From NCBI RefSeq assembly GCF_009695935.1, contig NZ_VUMY01000004.1, positions 62,001-126,000 of the forward strand: 64,000 bases of DNA. The letters run 5' to 3'. Shown here in pieces: positions 7,789 to 19,246 of the stretch. The number at the start of each line of letters is the position of its first letter. Positions within the stretch are counted from its first letter, which is position 1. Under the pieces are notes generated by a model. It ran no database searches. It was given only the letters and a program-made list of their open reading frames with translations, and was not told the origin of the DNA. Made by a program: the position numbers and the translations under genes. The stretch comes from Mobiluncus porci. GTDB lineage: Bacteria; Actinomycetota; Actinomycetes; Actinomycetales; Actinomycetaceae.

Positions 7789-10386
7789 TTGAGTGTGACT
7801 ACAGCAAAGAAATCAACTTCAGGCCGCCATTCCGGATCAGCTTCCACTCCGAGCTCTCAGGGTTCTCAAAACGCTCCGAGCCGTCGCCGCGCGGCAAAAA
7901 CCGCTGACGAACCCGCCGTGAAAGAGACCGCTGAGCAGGCAGCGGCTAAGGCTCCGGCTAAACCGGCTGCGACTTCAACAAAGGCCAGCGCGAAAACCCC
8001 CGCGCCTGCTAACGAGTCGCCCGTAGTTCCCGAGACATCAACAAAGGCGAGTGGGGATTCCGCGGTTGCTAAGCCTGCTCCAACTGCGGTTACTGATTCG
8101 GGTGCTGCTCTGACCGATGCTGAATCGACCGCGACTTCATCAAAGGCGAGCGCAGGGTCTGTCGAAAAAGCACCAAAGGCGAGCGCGAAAACCCCCGCGC
8201 CCCCCGCGAAAAAATCCCCTGAACCCTACCGCCTCCCGCCGACCGCGGAGTTCCCCCGCGTCTCCGTGATGGAAGTCGGGCCCGTGGTGGAAGGCGGCCA
8301 TCTCCCAGCCAAAGCTGCTGTGGGGGAAGTTTTCCCCGTTACTGCGACAGTCTTTATTGACGGCCACTCCCTGTTCGGCGCCGATGCCGTCTTGCTGCGC
8401 CCCGCGGACGAAAAAGACCGCGGCACGAACGGCTACGACCTTTACTCCGCCCCACCGAACCCCCATGACCCCGCGAAGTGGGAGGTCGTGGACCGCGCGC
8501 GGATGCTTGAATACGGCTCAGGTCTGAACCATTTCCAAGCCGAACTCCAGGCTCAGACGCCAGGTCGCTTCGCCTTCGCGATTGAGTCCTGGGTGGATCC
8601 GTATCTCACCTGGGTGCATGACGCGAAAGTGAAGATTCCCGCCGGTATCGATGTCGAGTTGACCCTGGAGGAGGGCGCGCGGCTCCTCGAACGGGCCATT
8701 AACGCGGAAGCTCATCAAGTCCCCGACTCGACTGCCAGCCCCCAGGCTGAACTGTCCGAGCCGGATAAGGCGGTTCTTCAAGGCGCCATCGTGGGGCTGC
8801 GCGAGAAAAAGCGCCGCCCCCAGGTTCGGCTCTCGGCGGCCACGAACGAGCTGGTCGCGAACATCTTGACAGAAACACCCCTCAAGGATCTCGTGACCCG
8901 CACGCGCCTCTATCCCCTCCGTGTTGACCGCGAGCGCTCGCTCGTGGGGTCATGGTACGAGATTTTCCCTCGCTCCATCGGCTCCTACTGGCAAGACGGA
9001 CACATCGTCCCTGGAACCCTCCAGACTGCTAAAGAGATTCTTCCCGACGTGGCCGCGGACGGCTTCGATGTCCTGTATCTCACCCCGATTCACCCGATTG
9101 GGGTGGCCTTCCGCAAGGGGAAAAACAACTCTCTCGGCGCGGGGCCTGACGATCCGGGATCGCCTTGGGCTATTGGGAACCAGGACGGCGGACATGACGC
9201 GGTGAACCCCGACCTGGGGACGCTCAAAGACTTTGATGACTTCGTCGCGCGCGCCCACGAACTCGGCCTCGAAATTGCCCTCGATTTTGCGCTGCAGTGT
9301 TCTCCGGACCATCCCTGGGTTACGGAACACCCCGAGTGGTTCACGACCAGGGCGGATGAGACGATTGCGTACGCGGAGAACCCGCCGAAGAAATACCAAG
9401 ACATTTATCCCTTGAATTTCGACAACGACCCCGACGGCCTCTACGCGGCGATTCGCGAGGTTATCGAGTTTTGGATTGACCACGGGGTCACGATTTTCCG
9501 GATGGACAACCCCCACACGAAGCCCGTGCGATTCTGGCAGCGCCTTGCTGGAGACCTCCACCGAACCCACCCCGAGGTGGTCATGTTGGCCGAGGCCTTT
9601 ACGAAACCAGCAATGATGCGGGGGCTCGCGAAGGTCGGCTTCCACCTGTCCTACACCTATTTCACTTGGCGGAACTCGAAGAAGGAGCTCACCGAGTATT
9701 TCGAGGAACTTGCTTACGAGACCGCCCATGTCTTACGTCCCGCGCTGTTCCCGATGACGCCCGACATTTTGACCGACTATATGACCCAAGGCGTTGAGGC
9801 TTTCAAAGTTCGCGCGGTGCTCGCCGCGATGGCCGGCCCGACCTGGGGGATTCTCGGCGGCGGGATTTACGAGTTCGCCGAACATGTCCAGCGCCCCGGG
9901 GTTGAGGAAGTTAACGACAACCCGAAATACGAGGTCAAGGTCTATGACTGGGGGGCGCGCGATACTTATAGGATCGCCACGCTGAACCGGACTTTGAACG
10001 AAATTCGTAAGCGCCATCCGGCTCTCGGACAGCTTCGGAATATCAAATTCCATGCCTGCACGAATGACAATCTTCTCGTGTTTTCGAAGCATCTTGATGC
10101 GGCTCATTCACCAACGGGGCAAGACGATACCGTGCTGGTGGTCGTGAACTTGGACGCGCGCAATACGCAGTCGGGGTGGATTTATTTGGACGTGCCGACG
10201 CTCGGATTGAGCCCGCTCGATTTTCCGGAAGTCGCGGCGGCGGAAACTCGCGGAGAGCCACAGTTTGTGGTCCGCGACGAGTTGAACGGCGGGGCGGAAT
10301 ACACCTGGGCGGCAGACAATTTCGTGTCGCTCAACCCCTACGCGAATGTCGCCCACGTGTTTAGTTTCCACCCCCTTCCGGATTGA
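7789..10386 (+). CDS. glgE: Alpha-1,4-glucan:maltose-1-phosphate maltosyltransferase
   Basis: Extends alpha-1,4-glucans with maltosyl units from maltose-1-phosphate (GH13 subfamily 3, GlgE pathway). The catalytic part starts near residue 145 and resembles the whole of other GlgE proteins. The nucleophile segment FRMDNPHTKP (Asp near 572), the acid segment LAEAFTKP (Glu near 600) and the AIGNQDGGHDAVNPDLGT substrate region are present. At 865 residues it is about 150 longer than usual. The extra N-terminus is Ala/Lys/Ser/Thr-rich and carries four dispersed A motifs (TSTKAS-type units). Starts TTG 7789 and GTG 7795 are both possible. glgB follows, so trehalose-derived maltose-1-phosphate is the likely donor supply, although treS and pep2 are not in view. 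Confidence 0.95.
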   Translation: MSVTTAKKSTSGRHSGSASTPSSQGSQNAPSRRRAAKTADEPAVKETAEQAAAKAPAKPAATSTKASAKTPAPANESPVVPETSTKASGDSAVAKPAPTAVTDSGAALTDAESTATSSKASAGSVEKAPKASAKTPAPPAKKSPEPYRLPPTAEFPRVSVMEVGPVVEGGHLPAKAAVGEVFPVTATVFIDGHSLFGADAVLLRPADEKDRGTNGYDLYSAPPNPHDPAKWEVVDRARMLEYGSGLNHFQAELQAQTPGRFAFAIESWVDPYLTWVHDAKVKIPAGIDVELTLEEGARLLERAINAEAHQVPDSTASPQAELSEPDKAVLQGAIVGLREKKRRPQVRLSAATNELVANILTETPLKDLVTRTRLYPLRVDRERSLVGSWYEIFPRSIGSYWQDGHIVPGTLQTAKEILPDVAADGFDVLYLTPIHPIGVAFRKGKNNSLGAGPDDPGSPWAIGNQDGGHDAVNPDLGTLKDFDDFVARAHELGLEIALDFALQCSPDHPWVTEHPEWFTTRADETIAYAENPPKKYQDIYPLNFDNDPDGLYAAIREVIEFWIDHGVTIFRMDNPHTKPVRFWQRLAGDLHRTHPEVVMLAEAFTKPAMMRGLAKVGFHLSYTYFTWRNSKKELTEYFEELAYETAHVLRPALFPMTPDILTDYMTQGVEAFKVRAVLAAMAGPTWGILGGGIYEFAEHVQRPGVEEVNDNPKYEVKVYDWGARDTYRIATLNRTLNEIRKRHPALGQLRNIKFHACTNDNLLVFSKHLDAAHSPTGQDDTVLVVVNLDARNTQSGWIYLDVPTLGLSPLDFPEVAAAETRGEPQFVVRDELNGGAEYTWAADNFVSLNPYANVAHVFSFHPLPD
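7973..8185 (+). repeat. Cluster of four family A motifs inside glgE
   Basis: TTCAACAAAGGCCAGCGCG (7973), ATCAACAAAGGCGAGTG, TTCATCAAAGGCGAGCGC and CACCAAAGGCGAGCGCG recur within about 200 bp of the low-complexity N-terminal code. They encode TSTKAS, TSTKAS, TSSKAS and APKAS. Confidence 0.8.
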
Positions 10387-10389
10387 GAG

Positions 10390-10435
10390 GAGCCAGCGGG
10401 TCGGACCCAGCTGGCGCAGCGAAACCCGCCCCAGC
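10390..10435. repeat. Partial family B unit between glgE and glgB
   Basis: AGCCAGCGGGTCGGACCCAG followed by CTGGCGCAGCGAAACCCGCC looks like a shortened family B element. It lies in the 77-bp gap between glgE and glgB. Confidence 0.45.
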
Positions 10436-10463
10436 CTAGACGTAAATGTGCAAGGATATATTC

Positions 10464-12707
<2,244 letters not shown>

Positions 12708-12743
12708 ATCGGAAGGCTAAGGCTTAGTTGGCTAAGGCTTAGT

Positions 12744-12781
12744 GGTGAGAGCGTCCGGTGGGGGCGCTCTCACCCTTTTTT
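12744..12781 (+). terminator. Rho-independent terminator of glgB
   Basis: GGTGAGAGCG and CGCTCTCACC form a perfect 10-bp stem with a GTCCGGTGGGG loop, followed by a run of six Ts. It lies 36 bp after the glgB stop. Confidence 0.9.
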
Positions 12782-12987
12782 GTTCTCTTAGGCGGGCTTT
12801 CCAGGCGCAGGAACGGGAGGCTCAACGCGGGGGAAGCTGAACGGGCGTCTTATTGGAGTTGACTTAGTTCCGACTGGAGGCTGCAATCGTGTCGAGACCG
12901 CTCAAGCAGCCAAACCCCGGGGAAGACTCCATAACCCCGAGGTGCCTCTACAGTGGGGGCAGTATCTTTGATGAACCCAGTTAAAGT
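12782..12987. other. Intergenic region between the convergent glgB and CWB2 genes
   Basis: I see no gene or structured RNA I can name. It is bounded by the glgB terminator and by the hairpin of the minus-strand gene. Confidence 0.5.
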
Positions 12988-13021
12988 GTTCTCCCGGACA
13001 GCCTTCGCTGCCCGGGAGAAC
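12988..13021 (-). terminator. Probable terminator of the CWB2 protein gene
   Basis: GTTCTCCCGG and CCGGGAGAAC pair perfectly with a further CAGC/GCTG stem inside. On the minus strand it is followed by ACTTTAAC, a weak T-run. Confidence 0.65.
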
Positions 13022-13057
13022 GTTATATTTGATTGTGTCTAATCGGTTACCTGTCGA

Positions 13058-14917
13058 TTAGATGCCCATGGCCTTAGCGACGGCCACAACTGCGTCATCA
13101 GACACAGCCTTCGGTCCGCCAATGACGTAGCCCTGGATGGTCACGTTCTGCTTTACCAAACGAGCCAATTCGAGCTTGGTCTCATCGGACAAGTCAGCGC
13201 CCGGAACGAGCATGATCGTGCCGTTGGTGAGCTGACCGGCAACCACGGAGTCAATCAGGTGCATGTCTTCGCCGCTAGCCAAGTAAACGTTCTTGACACT
13301 GTCGTTAGTCATCGCGTTGGTCGCGTAGTAAGAGATCAGAGCGGCAGTCTCGTAGCGATCCTTACCGATGATGCGCTTCACGCCCTTAGCCTGGGTGACA
13401 ACCTTAGCCCAAGGCTTAGCGTTGTAGGTGGCAACAGCGTTTGCCAACTTCTTCTTAGAAGCCTCGGTCAAAGCCTTCTGCTTGGCAAAGTCGGCCTGGA
13501 GAATCTCGTTGAACTTTTCCAAGTTCTTCGGGTCTGCTGCGCCAGGAGCCGCAACCTGAGTGTCGTCCTTTACTTCCAAGGCTTCCTTGATCTTGGCGTC
13601 TTCATTCTGGGCGTAGTCCTTGCCGAGCTTCGCGATGAAAGCCTTGTTCAGACCGGTCAGTTTGCCGTCCTTATCGACGTTGAAAGCGCCCTGATCCTTC
13701 ACCTTCACCTCGGGGGAAGCTCCATCAACCGTGGTGGCCTTGAAGCTACCCGTACCGTAGAGAGCCTCGAACTTATCCTTTACGAGAGTCTCGACACCGT
13801 TAGCATCAGTTCCGGCCTTTACAGCGTTGGCTACGGCTTCGTTCAACTCAGCCTTAGCGGTCTTGTAGGCGCCGTCAATCTTAGTGGCGTAGATGTCGTA
13901 CTGAGCCAAGGTCGGCTTGAAACCGGAGAAAGCCTCAGCAGGATCAGTCACCTTCTCGGCCTTGATCTTACGAGGATCCTTCATTGTTCCCTCGGTGGCA
14001 AGCGAATTGGCATCGCCCAAGCCGAACAGAGCCTCAGGGGTACCGTCGGTCTTGAACTTCAGCGTATCGGCCATGCCCTGCCAGGTCTTGTGACCCAAGT
14101 ACTCGATAGCGGCCTTCTGGACCTTCAGCTTCAAAGATTCCTCAGTCTCGGCGAACTTCCAAGGAGAAATGCTCTCGGTTTCGCCAACGACCTGCTGAAC
14201 CTGAGCATCAGACAGAGCAGTTTCGCCGCCCAAAACCAAGACGTTGTCGGAAGGCTTGCCGGTCGAGCGGTAGTAATCAACGATGGACTTATCTACCGTG
14301 CCGGAGGGATTCACGAGCAAGACCGGACCCTTCTTGTCGGTAAATGCGTTCAAGGAGCCAGCGGACAAAGCGTCGACCGGGTTGTCGCCACGGGTCAAGA
14401 ACACGGTGCTTACAGCGGTTGCAGCAAAGGCGCGCTTGGCGATGTTGGCGGAAGTCTCGTAACGGTTCTTGCCATCGATGCGGGAAGTCTCGGTGATGGA
14501 ATCATCAAACTTCTTGATGTTTTCGAGGACAGAATCCGCAACTACGCTGGTACCACCAACGGCAACCAACTTCGAAATGTTCGCGAGCTTGGCGTCATCT
14601 TTCATCGCCTTGCCCAGCAACAACTGGCCGCCACGGTCACGAGGAGCTACCAAGATAACTCCGTCTTTAAGGGAGGACGCGGAAGCCGCATCCACAACAG
14701 CGTCGTAACCGACGATGTAAGCGGTGTCAACGGTCGACTGTTCCATACGAACCTTGGCAGCCTCCAAGGAGGTTTCCACGCGATCCGGTCCAGCCAGGCG
14801 CTCCACCTTGGTGCCGTTCGGCAAGTAAATTTCAGCAGCGAAAGCCGGGGCAACGCCCATCGAAGCAATCAGCGCCACGGAGGCGGCGCCAACCACAAAC
14901 TTCTTCTTCAAATTCAT
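13058..14917 (-). CDS. Secreted surface protein with three CWB2 repeats
   Basis: A 619-residue exported protein likely held on the cell wall by type 2 cell-wall-binding repeats. A signal peptide (KKK, then a hydrophobic core, cleavage near APAFA-AE) is followed by two CWB2 repeats (about 38-250), with RLAGPDRVETS and RIDGKNRYETS starts and VAVGG / VLVLGG ends. A unique Lys/Asp/Ala-rich helical centre (about 250-510) follows. A third repeat (about 515-619) begins RIIGKDRYETA and ends GYVIGGPKAVSDD. In other bacteria three such repeats bind anionic wall polymers. Codon and base use is milder in GC than neighbours, consistent with strong expression. The role of the centre is unknown. An AAGAAGGG ribosome site precedes the ATG. 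Confidence 0.85.
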   Translation of the reverse strand: MNLKKKFVVGAASVALIASMGVAPAFAAEIYLPNGTKVERLAGPDRVETSLEAAKVRMEQSTVDTAYIVGYDAVVDAASASSLKDGVILVAPRDRGGQLLLGKAMKDDAKLANISKLVAVGGTSVVADSVLENIKKFDDSITETSRIDGKNRYETSANIAKRAFAATAVSTVFLTRGDNPVDALSAGSLNAFTDKKGPVLLVNPSGTVDKSIVDYYRSTGKPSDNVLVLGGETALSDAQVQQVVGETESISPWKFAETEESLKLKVQKAAIEYLGHKTWQGMADTLKFKTDGTPEALFGLGDANSLATEGTMKDPRKIKAEKVTDPAEAFSGFKPTLAQYDIYATKIDGAYKTAKAELNEAVANAVKAGTDANGVETLVKDKFEALYGTGSFKATTVDGASPEVKVKDQGAFNVDKDGKLTGLNKAFIAKLGKDYAQNEDAKIKEALEVKDDTQVAAPGAADPKNLEKFNEILQADFAKQKALTEASKKKLANAVATYNAKPWAKVVTQAKGVKRIIGKDRYETAALISYYATNAMTNDSVKNVYLASGEDMHLIDSVVAGQLTNGTIMLVPGADLSDETKLELARLVKQNVTIQGYVIGGPKAVSDDAVVAVAKAMGI

Positions 14918-15205
14918 CTAAATAAACCCTTCTTCTGGGTATTAAAGGGTGGAGAATTTGACGGTGGGCGGGGCATTGTCCCGTCGGTGCTTGAGGTTCG
15001 CTGTTGTGGCTGGGCGTTGGGGGGCTTTGCTGGGCAGGCACAGACTTATCCGTGTTGTTTCCCGACTTGATAATCTGTGGTGAGACGTTCGGAGAGTATT
15101 TAGAAGGCTCTTCCAACACGGCGGCTGCCGGCGCTGCCAGAAGCGCGGCTGGGTTCGTGTCTTTGAACCGTGCCACGTCCCGTCCCCTGAATTCAGCGCG
15201 CGCGT
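14918..15205 (-). other. Leader and promoter region of the CWB2 gene
   Basis: A 288-bp gap between divergent-side neighbours. The minus-strand leader is C-rich and poor in secondary structure near the start. No recognised riboswitch or operator is visible. Confidence 0.35.
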
Positions 15206-16474
15206 TTAAGGGCGGAGCGTGGTGATAGGTATCACATAGACCCCGTCTTGGCGCTGGTAGGCATACTGTCCGAGACCTGTGATTACGGCTAGGAATGCTG
15301 GTGGTTTTACCTGGTTGGCTGGGTTGCGTAGAAGCTTTTCCCGTAGCCGCACCAGATTTTTTGCTGCCTTGTCCACCTTATTTTCTCCGAGTTTTATCTC
15401 GCACGCCGCCCATTCCTGGCTACTGGTTTCAATTATCGCGTCAACTTCTAACCCGGCATCGTCGCGGTAGTAGCGTAGTGTTGCTCCTAAAGCTTCCGAA
15501 TAAACTGCTAGGTCTCGCAGACACAAGTTTTCGAAGACTAGACCAAAAGTCTGGAAATCTCTCTGCAGAGAGTGTTCATTCAGTCTCAAGAGCACTATTG
15601 GTAGGGACGGATCTATGAAGTACCGGCGTTCCTTGGTTTGGAAACGTTTGGGGGAACGCGCTGGCGGAGCCCATCCTCCTACCGGCTCAATCAGAAACAG
15701 GGAGTTTAAAACGTCCAAGTATTCCCCCACTGTGCGGGGCGCAATCTGCCCCGGCTCTTGGCCGTACATATCCGCCACCAGAGTTTTATAGGTTGCTAAC
15801 TGTCCTAGATTCCGTGCGAGCGAGCGCAGCAATCTGCGGGCTGTCGCCGAGTCTTTACCCTGAGCCGGCACGCTTGTCACTAACGCCGCTTCCAAATAGT
15901 CTCTGGCCACTTGTTGAGCATCAGACGCACTAAAACCTAAGACACCCGGCCAGCCCCCGCGACAGCACAGTTCTGCCAAAGTCGAAACATCAATTCCTGT
16001 CTGCGCAGGAGAAAACTTGCCGGCAAATAATCCCTCCAGGGACACCGCACCTACGGAATCCTCCGATTCAAACAACGACATAGGACGCATCCTGACGCGG
16101 CCGAATCTTCCCGCACCGCTGTGCCGAGTTTTGCTGTAAGCCGGGGTGGAGGAACCAGTAAGAATCCACAACCCCTTTTCCGCAGCCTCATCAACCGCAT
16201 GACGAACCGCGTCCCACACGTTTGGAGCTAACTGCCACTCATCAATAACTCGCGGTTTGTCCCCTTCAAGAACCAACTCCGGCGCAGCCTTAGCTGCAGC
16301 CAAAGCATTACTCTCATCCAAATGCACGATACTGTTAGCGTGATGCCGAGCAGTCCAGGTTTTTCCGCACCACTTCGCCCCCGAAATTTCTACTGCCCCA
16401 TATATGCGCAGACAGCGCTGCACTTGCGCGTCAACGACACGGGGAAGATAACCCGCAGGATTGATTGTCTCCAT
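15206..16474 (-). CDS. AAA-family ATPase with DUF4143 domain
   Basis: A 422-residue AAA+ ATPase of the widespread DUF4143 group, whose function is not established. The N-terminal ATPase part has a Walker A variant GAKWCGKTW (residues about 32-40), a Walker B-like segment PRVIDEWQLAP and the sensor-like WILTGSSTPA. The C-terminal half carries the DUF4143 domain, with the restriction-nuclease-like pattern LEVDAIIETSSQEWAACEIKLG (about 345-366). Members are common in accessory regions. Three short direct repeats lie just upstream of the start. The integrase gene lies immediately upstream on the same strand. Confidence 0.85.
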   Translation of the reverse strand: METINPAGYLPRVVDAQVQRCLRIYGAVEISGAKWCGKTWTARHHANSIVHLDESNALAAAKAAPELVLEGDKPRVIDEWQLAPNVWDAVRHAVDEAAEKGLWILTGSSTPAYSKTRHSGAGRFGRVRMRPMSLFESEDSVGAVSLEGLFAGKFSPAQTGIDVSTLAELCCRGGWPGVLGFSASDAQQVARDYLEAALVTSVPAQGKDSATARRLLRSLARNLGQLATYKTLVADMYGQEPGQIAPRTVGEYLDVLNSLFLIEPVGGWAPPARSPKRFQTKERRYFIDPSLPIVLLRLNEHSLQRDFQTFGLVFENLCLRDLAVYSEALGATLRYYRDDAGLEVDAIIETSSQEWAACEIKLGENKVDKAAKNLVRLREKLLRNPANQVKPPAFLAVITGLGQYAYQRQDGVYVIPITTLRP

Positions 16475-16486
16475 ACCACCAGACTA

Positions 16487-16545
16487 CTAAAATCCGAGAT
16501 CTTCAACAACTAAAATCCGAGATTATCAGCGGCGAGAATCCGAGG
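16487..16545 (-). promoter_or_regulatory. Direct repeats upstream of the DUF4143 gene
   Basis: Read on the minus strand, ATCTCGGATTTTAG occurs twice (16510-16523 and 16487-16500, 23 bp apart). A third, weaker copy, CCTCGGATTCTC, lies at 16534-16545. All three are between the integrase stop and the DUF4143 start. Even spacing of about two helical turns suggests a protein-binding array, perhaps for self-regulation. Confidence 0.5.
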
Positions 16546-16567
16546 TTTGCGGTCAGCTCGCGGGGCG

Positions 16568-17779
16568 TTAGGCGTCGGCCGCGCGGCGGAGTTCGCGGCG
16601 GCGCATGGCATCGAGCGCGGACCCGACCGCGCTCAGATCCTCGGCAAATAAATCGGCATAAACGTCCAAGGTCAGCGCCGCGCTTGAATGCCCGAGCATC
16701 TGCGCAACCGCCTTGACATTCGCCCCCGCGCTCACCGCGAGCGAAGCCGCCGTATGACGCAGGTCATGAATATGTAATCCCGGATGTCCGATTGCTGCCG
16801 CTGCCAGATCGAAGTGGTAGCGGAGATTCGAGGCCCGCAGCGGATTCTTCCCATCCTCGGTCGGGAAAAGATAAGCGCTCGCAGTAGCCCGACTCCCAAA
16901 ACTCGCTTGGAGGCGAGCCAAATCTCCCTGCAGGAGAAACTTCGGAATGGGAACCGTGCGGGAACGGCCATTTTTGGGCGTATCAAAAACCTGGCGCCCC
17001 CCAACCTCGGTCACCGCGCGGTTCACGCGGAAAACGCCGAACTCCCAGTCCACATTTCTCCAGGTCAAAGCCAGAGCTTCCCCAATGCGAAGCCCGCAAT
17101 ACCCCAAGACTCGCGTCAAAACTTCGAGGCGGTTGGCGCTTACCGAAGGTCGCTTTTCGCTGACTCGAAAGGTCACATTTGCGCATCTCGTCCTGCGCCG
17201 TCGCAGCCAACCCGAGCGACCCTTGGACGAGACGGCGATCTCCTCGCCAGGCAGAGGTGAAGACTTCAAAGTCCACCACCCTACCTCGCGAGCCAATAAC
17301 TCCAGTTCAAGAAGACTCAATCTCCGATCCAACCTCCCGCCGCCCGTCCGTAATCGCGGCAAAGGTACCCCATCTGCGGGATTGCTCTCAGGAGGAATCG
17401 CCCCCAAGCGCCGCGCGAGTTCCAAGGTGGCTCGCATCACCCCGACTGCGGAGTGAACCTGAACCGGCCCGAACCCGCGATCGCTGACGAGCCGCGCCAC
17501 CCAGGCCATGACATCAAGATGGGAAATCTCCCTGATAGGAAGCCCCCAAAAATCAGCGGCACTGCACTTCAACAGGGATTGATAGCAAGCCCTGGTGCTC
17601 TCCTTGACGTCAACTTTCGTCTCGAGCCACAGCGTTGCCAAGTCGCCAAAAGTGGCGGATTCATCAAGGGCTTCGCGAAGTGGTTCGCTGGGCATTCTTC
17701 TGAACAAGTCCCCCGACCCTCCTCTATGGTCTGCGTGCGCGGCTTCGCTATGGTCAACAGTGGATTTATCAATAGTCAT
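16568..17779 (-). CDS. Tyrosine-type site-specific integrase
   Basis: A 403-residue phage/ICE-type tyrosine recombinase. The N-terminal SAM-like DNA-binding domain (about 40-150) contains WLETKVDVKESTRACYQSLL. The catalytic domain has the full set of conserved residues: Arg231 in GLRIGEAL, HDLRHT (338-343), His364 in LGHSS and the nucleophile Tyr374 in DVYADL. It appears intact. No excisionase, phage or conjugation genes and no tRNA gene lie next to it, so it is a lone integrase, probably a remnant of an element or the driver of a very small one. One family A motif (plus strand, 17657) lies in its N-terminal code. Confidence 0.9.
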   Translation of the reverse strand: MTIDKSTVDHSEAAHADHRGGSGDLFRRMPSEPLREALDESATFGDLATLWLETKVDVKESTRACYQSLLKCSAADFWGLPIREISHLDVMAWVARLVSDRGFGPVQVHSAVGVMRATLELARRLGAIPPESNPADGVPLPRLRTGGGRLDRRLSLLELELLAREVGWWTLKSSPLPGEEIAVSSKGRSGWLRRRRTRCANVTFRVSEKRPSVSANRLEVLTRVLGYCGLRIGEALALTWRNVDWEFGVFRVNRAVTEVGGRQVFDTPKNGRSRTVPIPKFLLQGDLARLQASFGSRATASAYLFPTEDGKNPLRASNLRYHFDLAAAAIGHPGLHIHDLRHTAASLAVSAGANVKAVAQMLGHSSAALTLDVYADLFAEDLSAVGSALDAMRRRELRRAADA

Positions 17780-18000
17780 TGTTTAGTCATACCGAACCAG
17801 TCCGCGGGCTGTTGCCATTTTGTTGCCAAAATGTGGCGGGAGGGGACCAAATGCCGACTCTCTCACCTGCGCCTTTGATGAACACCAAAACTACAACGAA
17901 GTGTTTTCGCCGCTCCTGGGTGTTTCATTGCCGTTTGAATGCTTTTGTTGATTTCGGTAACTTGGGTGCAGACGTCAGCAACGAAGCCGAAAGGGGAACG

Positions 18001-18753
18001 ATGCAACGCAAAGCAATGGTGGCAGCCGGAATGGTGGTCGGACTGGCGCTGAGCTGGGGGATAGGTTTCTGGGCGGTAGCGACTCAGGGAAGTTTCAGCG
18101 GATCTGGTTCTTCGATCAGTGGAACGATTACCTTCTCCAACGGCGCCTTCAACAATTTCAGCCACAGCGCACCCCACGACGGCAGCGACGGGAATCCCGC
18201 AGGCTGGACGTATTTCAAGGATGACACCGGAAGCAAACTGCGAAATTTTTTCAACTCGAAAGACCAGTTTCTAGGTTCTCGCCAGACGCCACTCGACATC
18301 GGGTACCATCCGGAGCCAGTCATCGTGACCGAGGATGTTAAACTCGAAATCAAGGCTCCCGAGATTAAACTGAACCCCGAAGTCAACGCCATCGTCGGGA
18401 AGGACACCTACGCCTATGTGGTGGATCCGAAGCCGCAGGATCTCGAGGTTCGGGCGGGAGGATTTTCGGTAAAAGTCAGAGTCACACCGGTCGGGTACGA
18501 GTGGGATTGGGGAGATGGCGCCGTCACTAAATCCAAGGAAGCCGGCGCCCCTTGGCCCGACGGGACAGTAAAACACCAGTATGCAAAGCCGGGGATTTAT
18601 ACCGTGAATTGTCGGGTGTATTGGAAAGGAGACTGGGAAGTTTCCGGAGGGGACAGCGGAGATGACGGGGACGTTGAAGGAGATTTATTCACGGATTCTT
18701 CCGCCACGCCCTTGGAGGTTCGCTACCTCATCCCCTACCTGGTTGCGCCCTGA
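18001..18753 (+). CDS. Secreted PKD-domain protein
   Basis: A 250-residue exported protein. The chosen ATG follows GAAAGGGGAA and starts a signal-like segment (MQRKAMVAAGMVVGLALSWG, hydrophobic to about residue 28); the frame is open further upstream but has no better start. A Ser/Gly-rich stretch is followed by a unique beta-rich part and then a PKD-like fold (about 155-220). That fold has the characteristic YEWDWGDG and KHQYAKPGIYTVNCRV segments. PKD domains usually mediate protein or glycan contacts outside the cell. No catalytic domain or sortase motif is visible. It lies next to the integrase and may be accessory. Confidence 0.75.
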   Translation: MQRKAMVAAGMVVGLALSWGIGFWAVATQGSFSGSGSSISGTITFSNGAFNNFSHSAPHDGSDGNPAGWTYFKDDTGSKLRNFFNSKDQFLGSRQTPLDIGYHPEPVIVTEDVKLEIKAPEIKLNPEVNAIVGKDTYAYVVDPKPQDLEVRAGGFSVKVRVTPVGYEWDWGDGAVTKSKEAGAPWPDGTVKHQYAKPGIYTVNCRVYWKGDWEVSGGDSGDDGDVEGDLFTDSSATPLEVRYLIPYLVAP

Positions 18754-18781
18754 GGTGAGGATCGCCTGGTAGGCTGGTGGC

Positions 18782-19225
18782 GTGAAAAGAAACGAGATTA
18801 GTTTTGGGGGCGTAAGCGGGTTTCCGGAAGAGGATTCAGTAAAGGCCAGCGGCAAACCGGCGATTACCGGCGGGGGTGCGGCTGCGAGATTCGATTTCGG
18901 AGGAGAGGGGCCGTCGGTGTCCGAGCAATTGGCGGGGTCTGAGGCTGTTTCCGAAACCCAGAGAGAAGAAGCGGCAATTCCGGGGCGGCCTCCATCGAGT
19001 CAACAGGAATACCAGCGAGTGATGTTCCTCGCGCGACTGGTTCTGGGATTTACGATTTTGGCGGCGCTGACCTTGGGGATTGTGGCGGTGGCAACGGGGC
19101 GCGATTTTGCTTCAATAGGGGTTGGGGTGCTTTTAGTAGCAGCGGCCGCAGGGTATTACACCTGGACCTCGCGTTCGGTGAAGCGGGATTTGGCGGCGAA
19201 CCCGCGCACGGGTTCGGAGGAATAG
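18782..19225 (+). CDS. Small membrane protein of unknown function
   Basis: A 147-residue protein with about 75 hydrophilic Gly/Ser/Glu-rich residues followed by two membrane helices (about 80-103 and 108-128) and a short basic tail. The start is GTG. The second codon block (near 18833) contains one family A motif (GATTCAGTAAAGGCCAGCGG), suggesting a repeat-derived part of the soluble N-terminus. I do not recognise the family. It follows the PKD gene by 28 bp and may be cotranscribed with it. Confidence 0.6.
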   Translation: MKRNEISFGGVSGFPEEDSVKASGKPAITGGGAAARFDFGGEGPSVSEQLAGSEAVSETQREEAAIPGRPPSSQQEYQRVMFLARLVLGFTILAALTLGIVAVATGRDFASIGVGVLLVAAAAGYYTWTSRSVKRDLAANPRTGSEE

Positions 19226-19246
19226 CAGAGCAGTCGGGCACGGCTG

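Noticed and set aside
12880-12987. Possible 4.5S/SRP or other structural RNA
   Set aside because: GC-rich and somewhat self-complementary, but the conserved GGAA/AGCAGCC core of SRP RNA is not arranged correctly.
13259-15070. A 603-codon open frame on the plus strand opposite the CWB2 gene
   Set aside because: It mirrors the coding gene on the minus strand, has no ribosome site or family match, and arises from codon bias. The minus-strand protein has a signal peptide and CWB2 repeats.
16475-18780. Prophage or integrative conjugative element
   Set aside because: An integrase is present but no capsid, replication, conjugation or excision genes and no defined ends are visible in the window.
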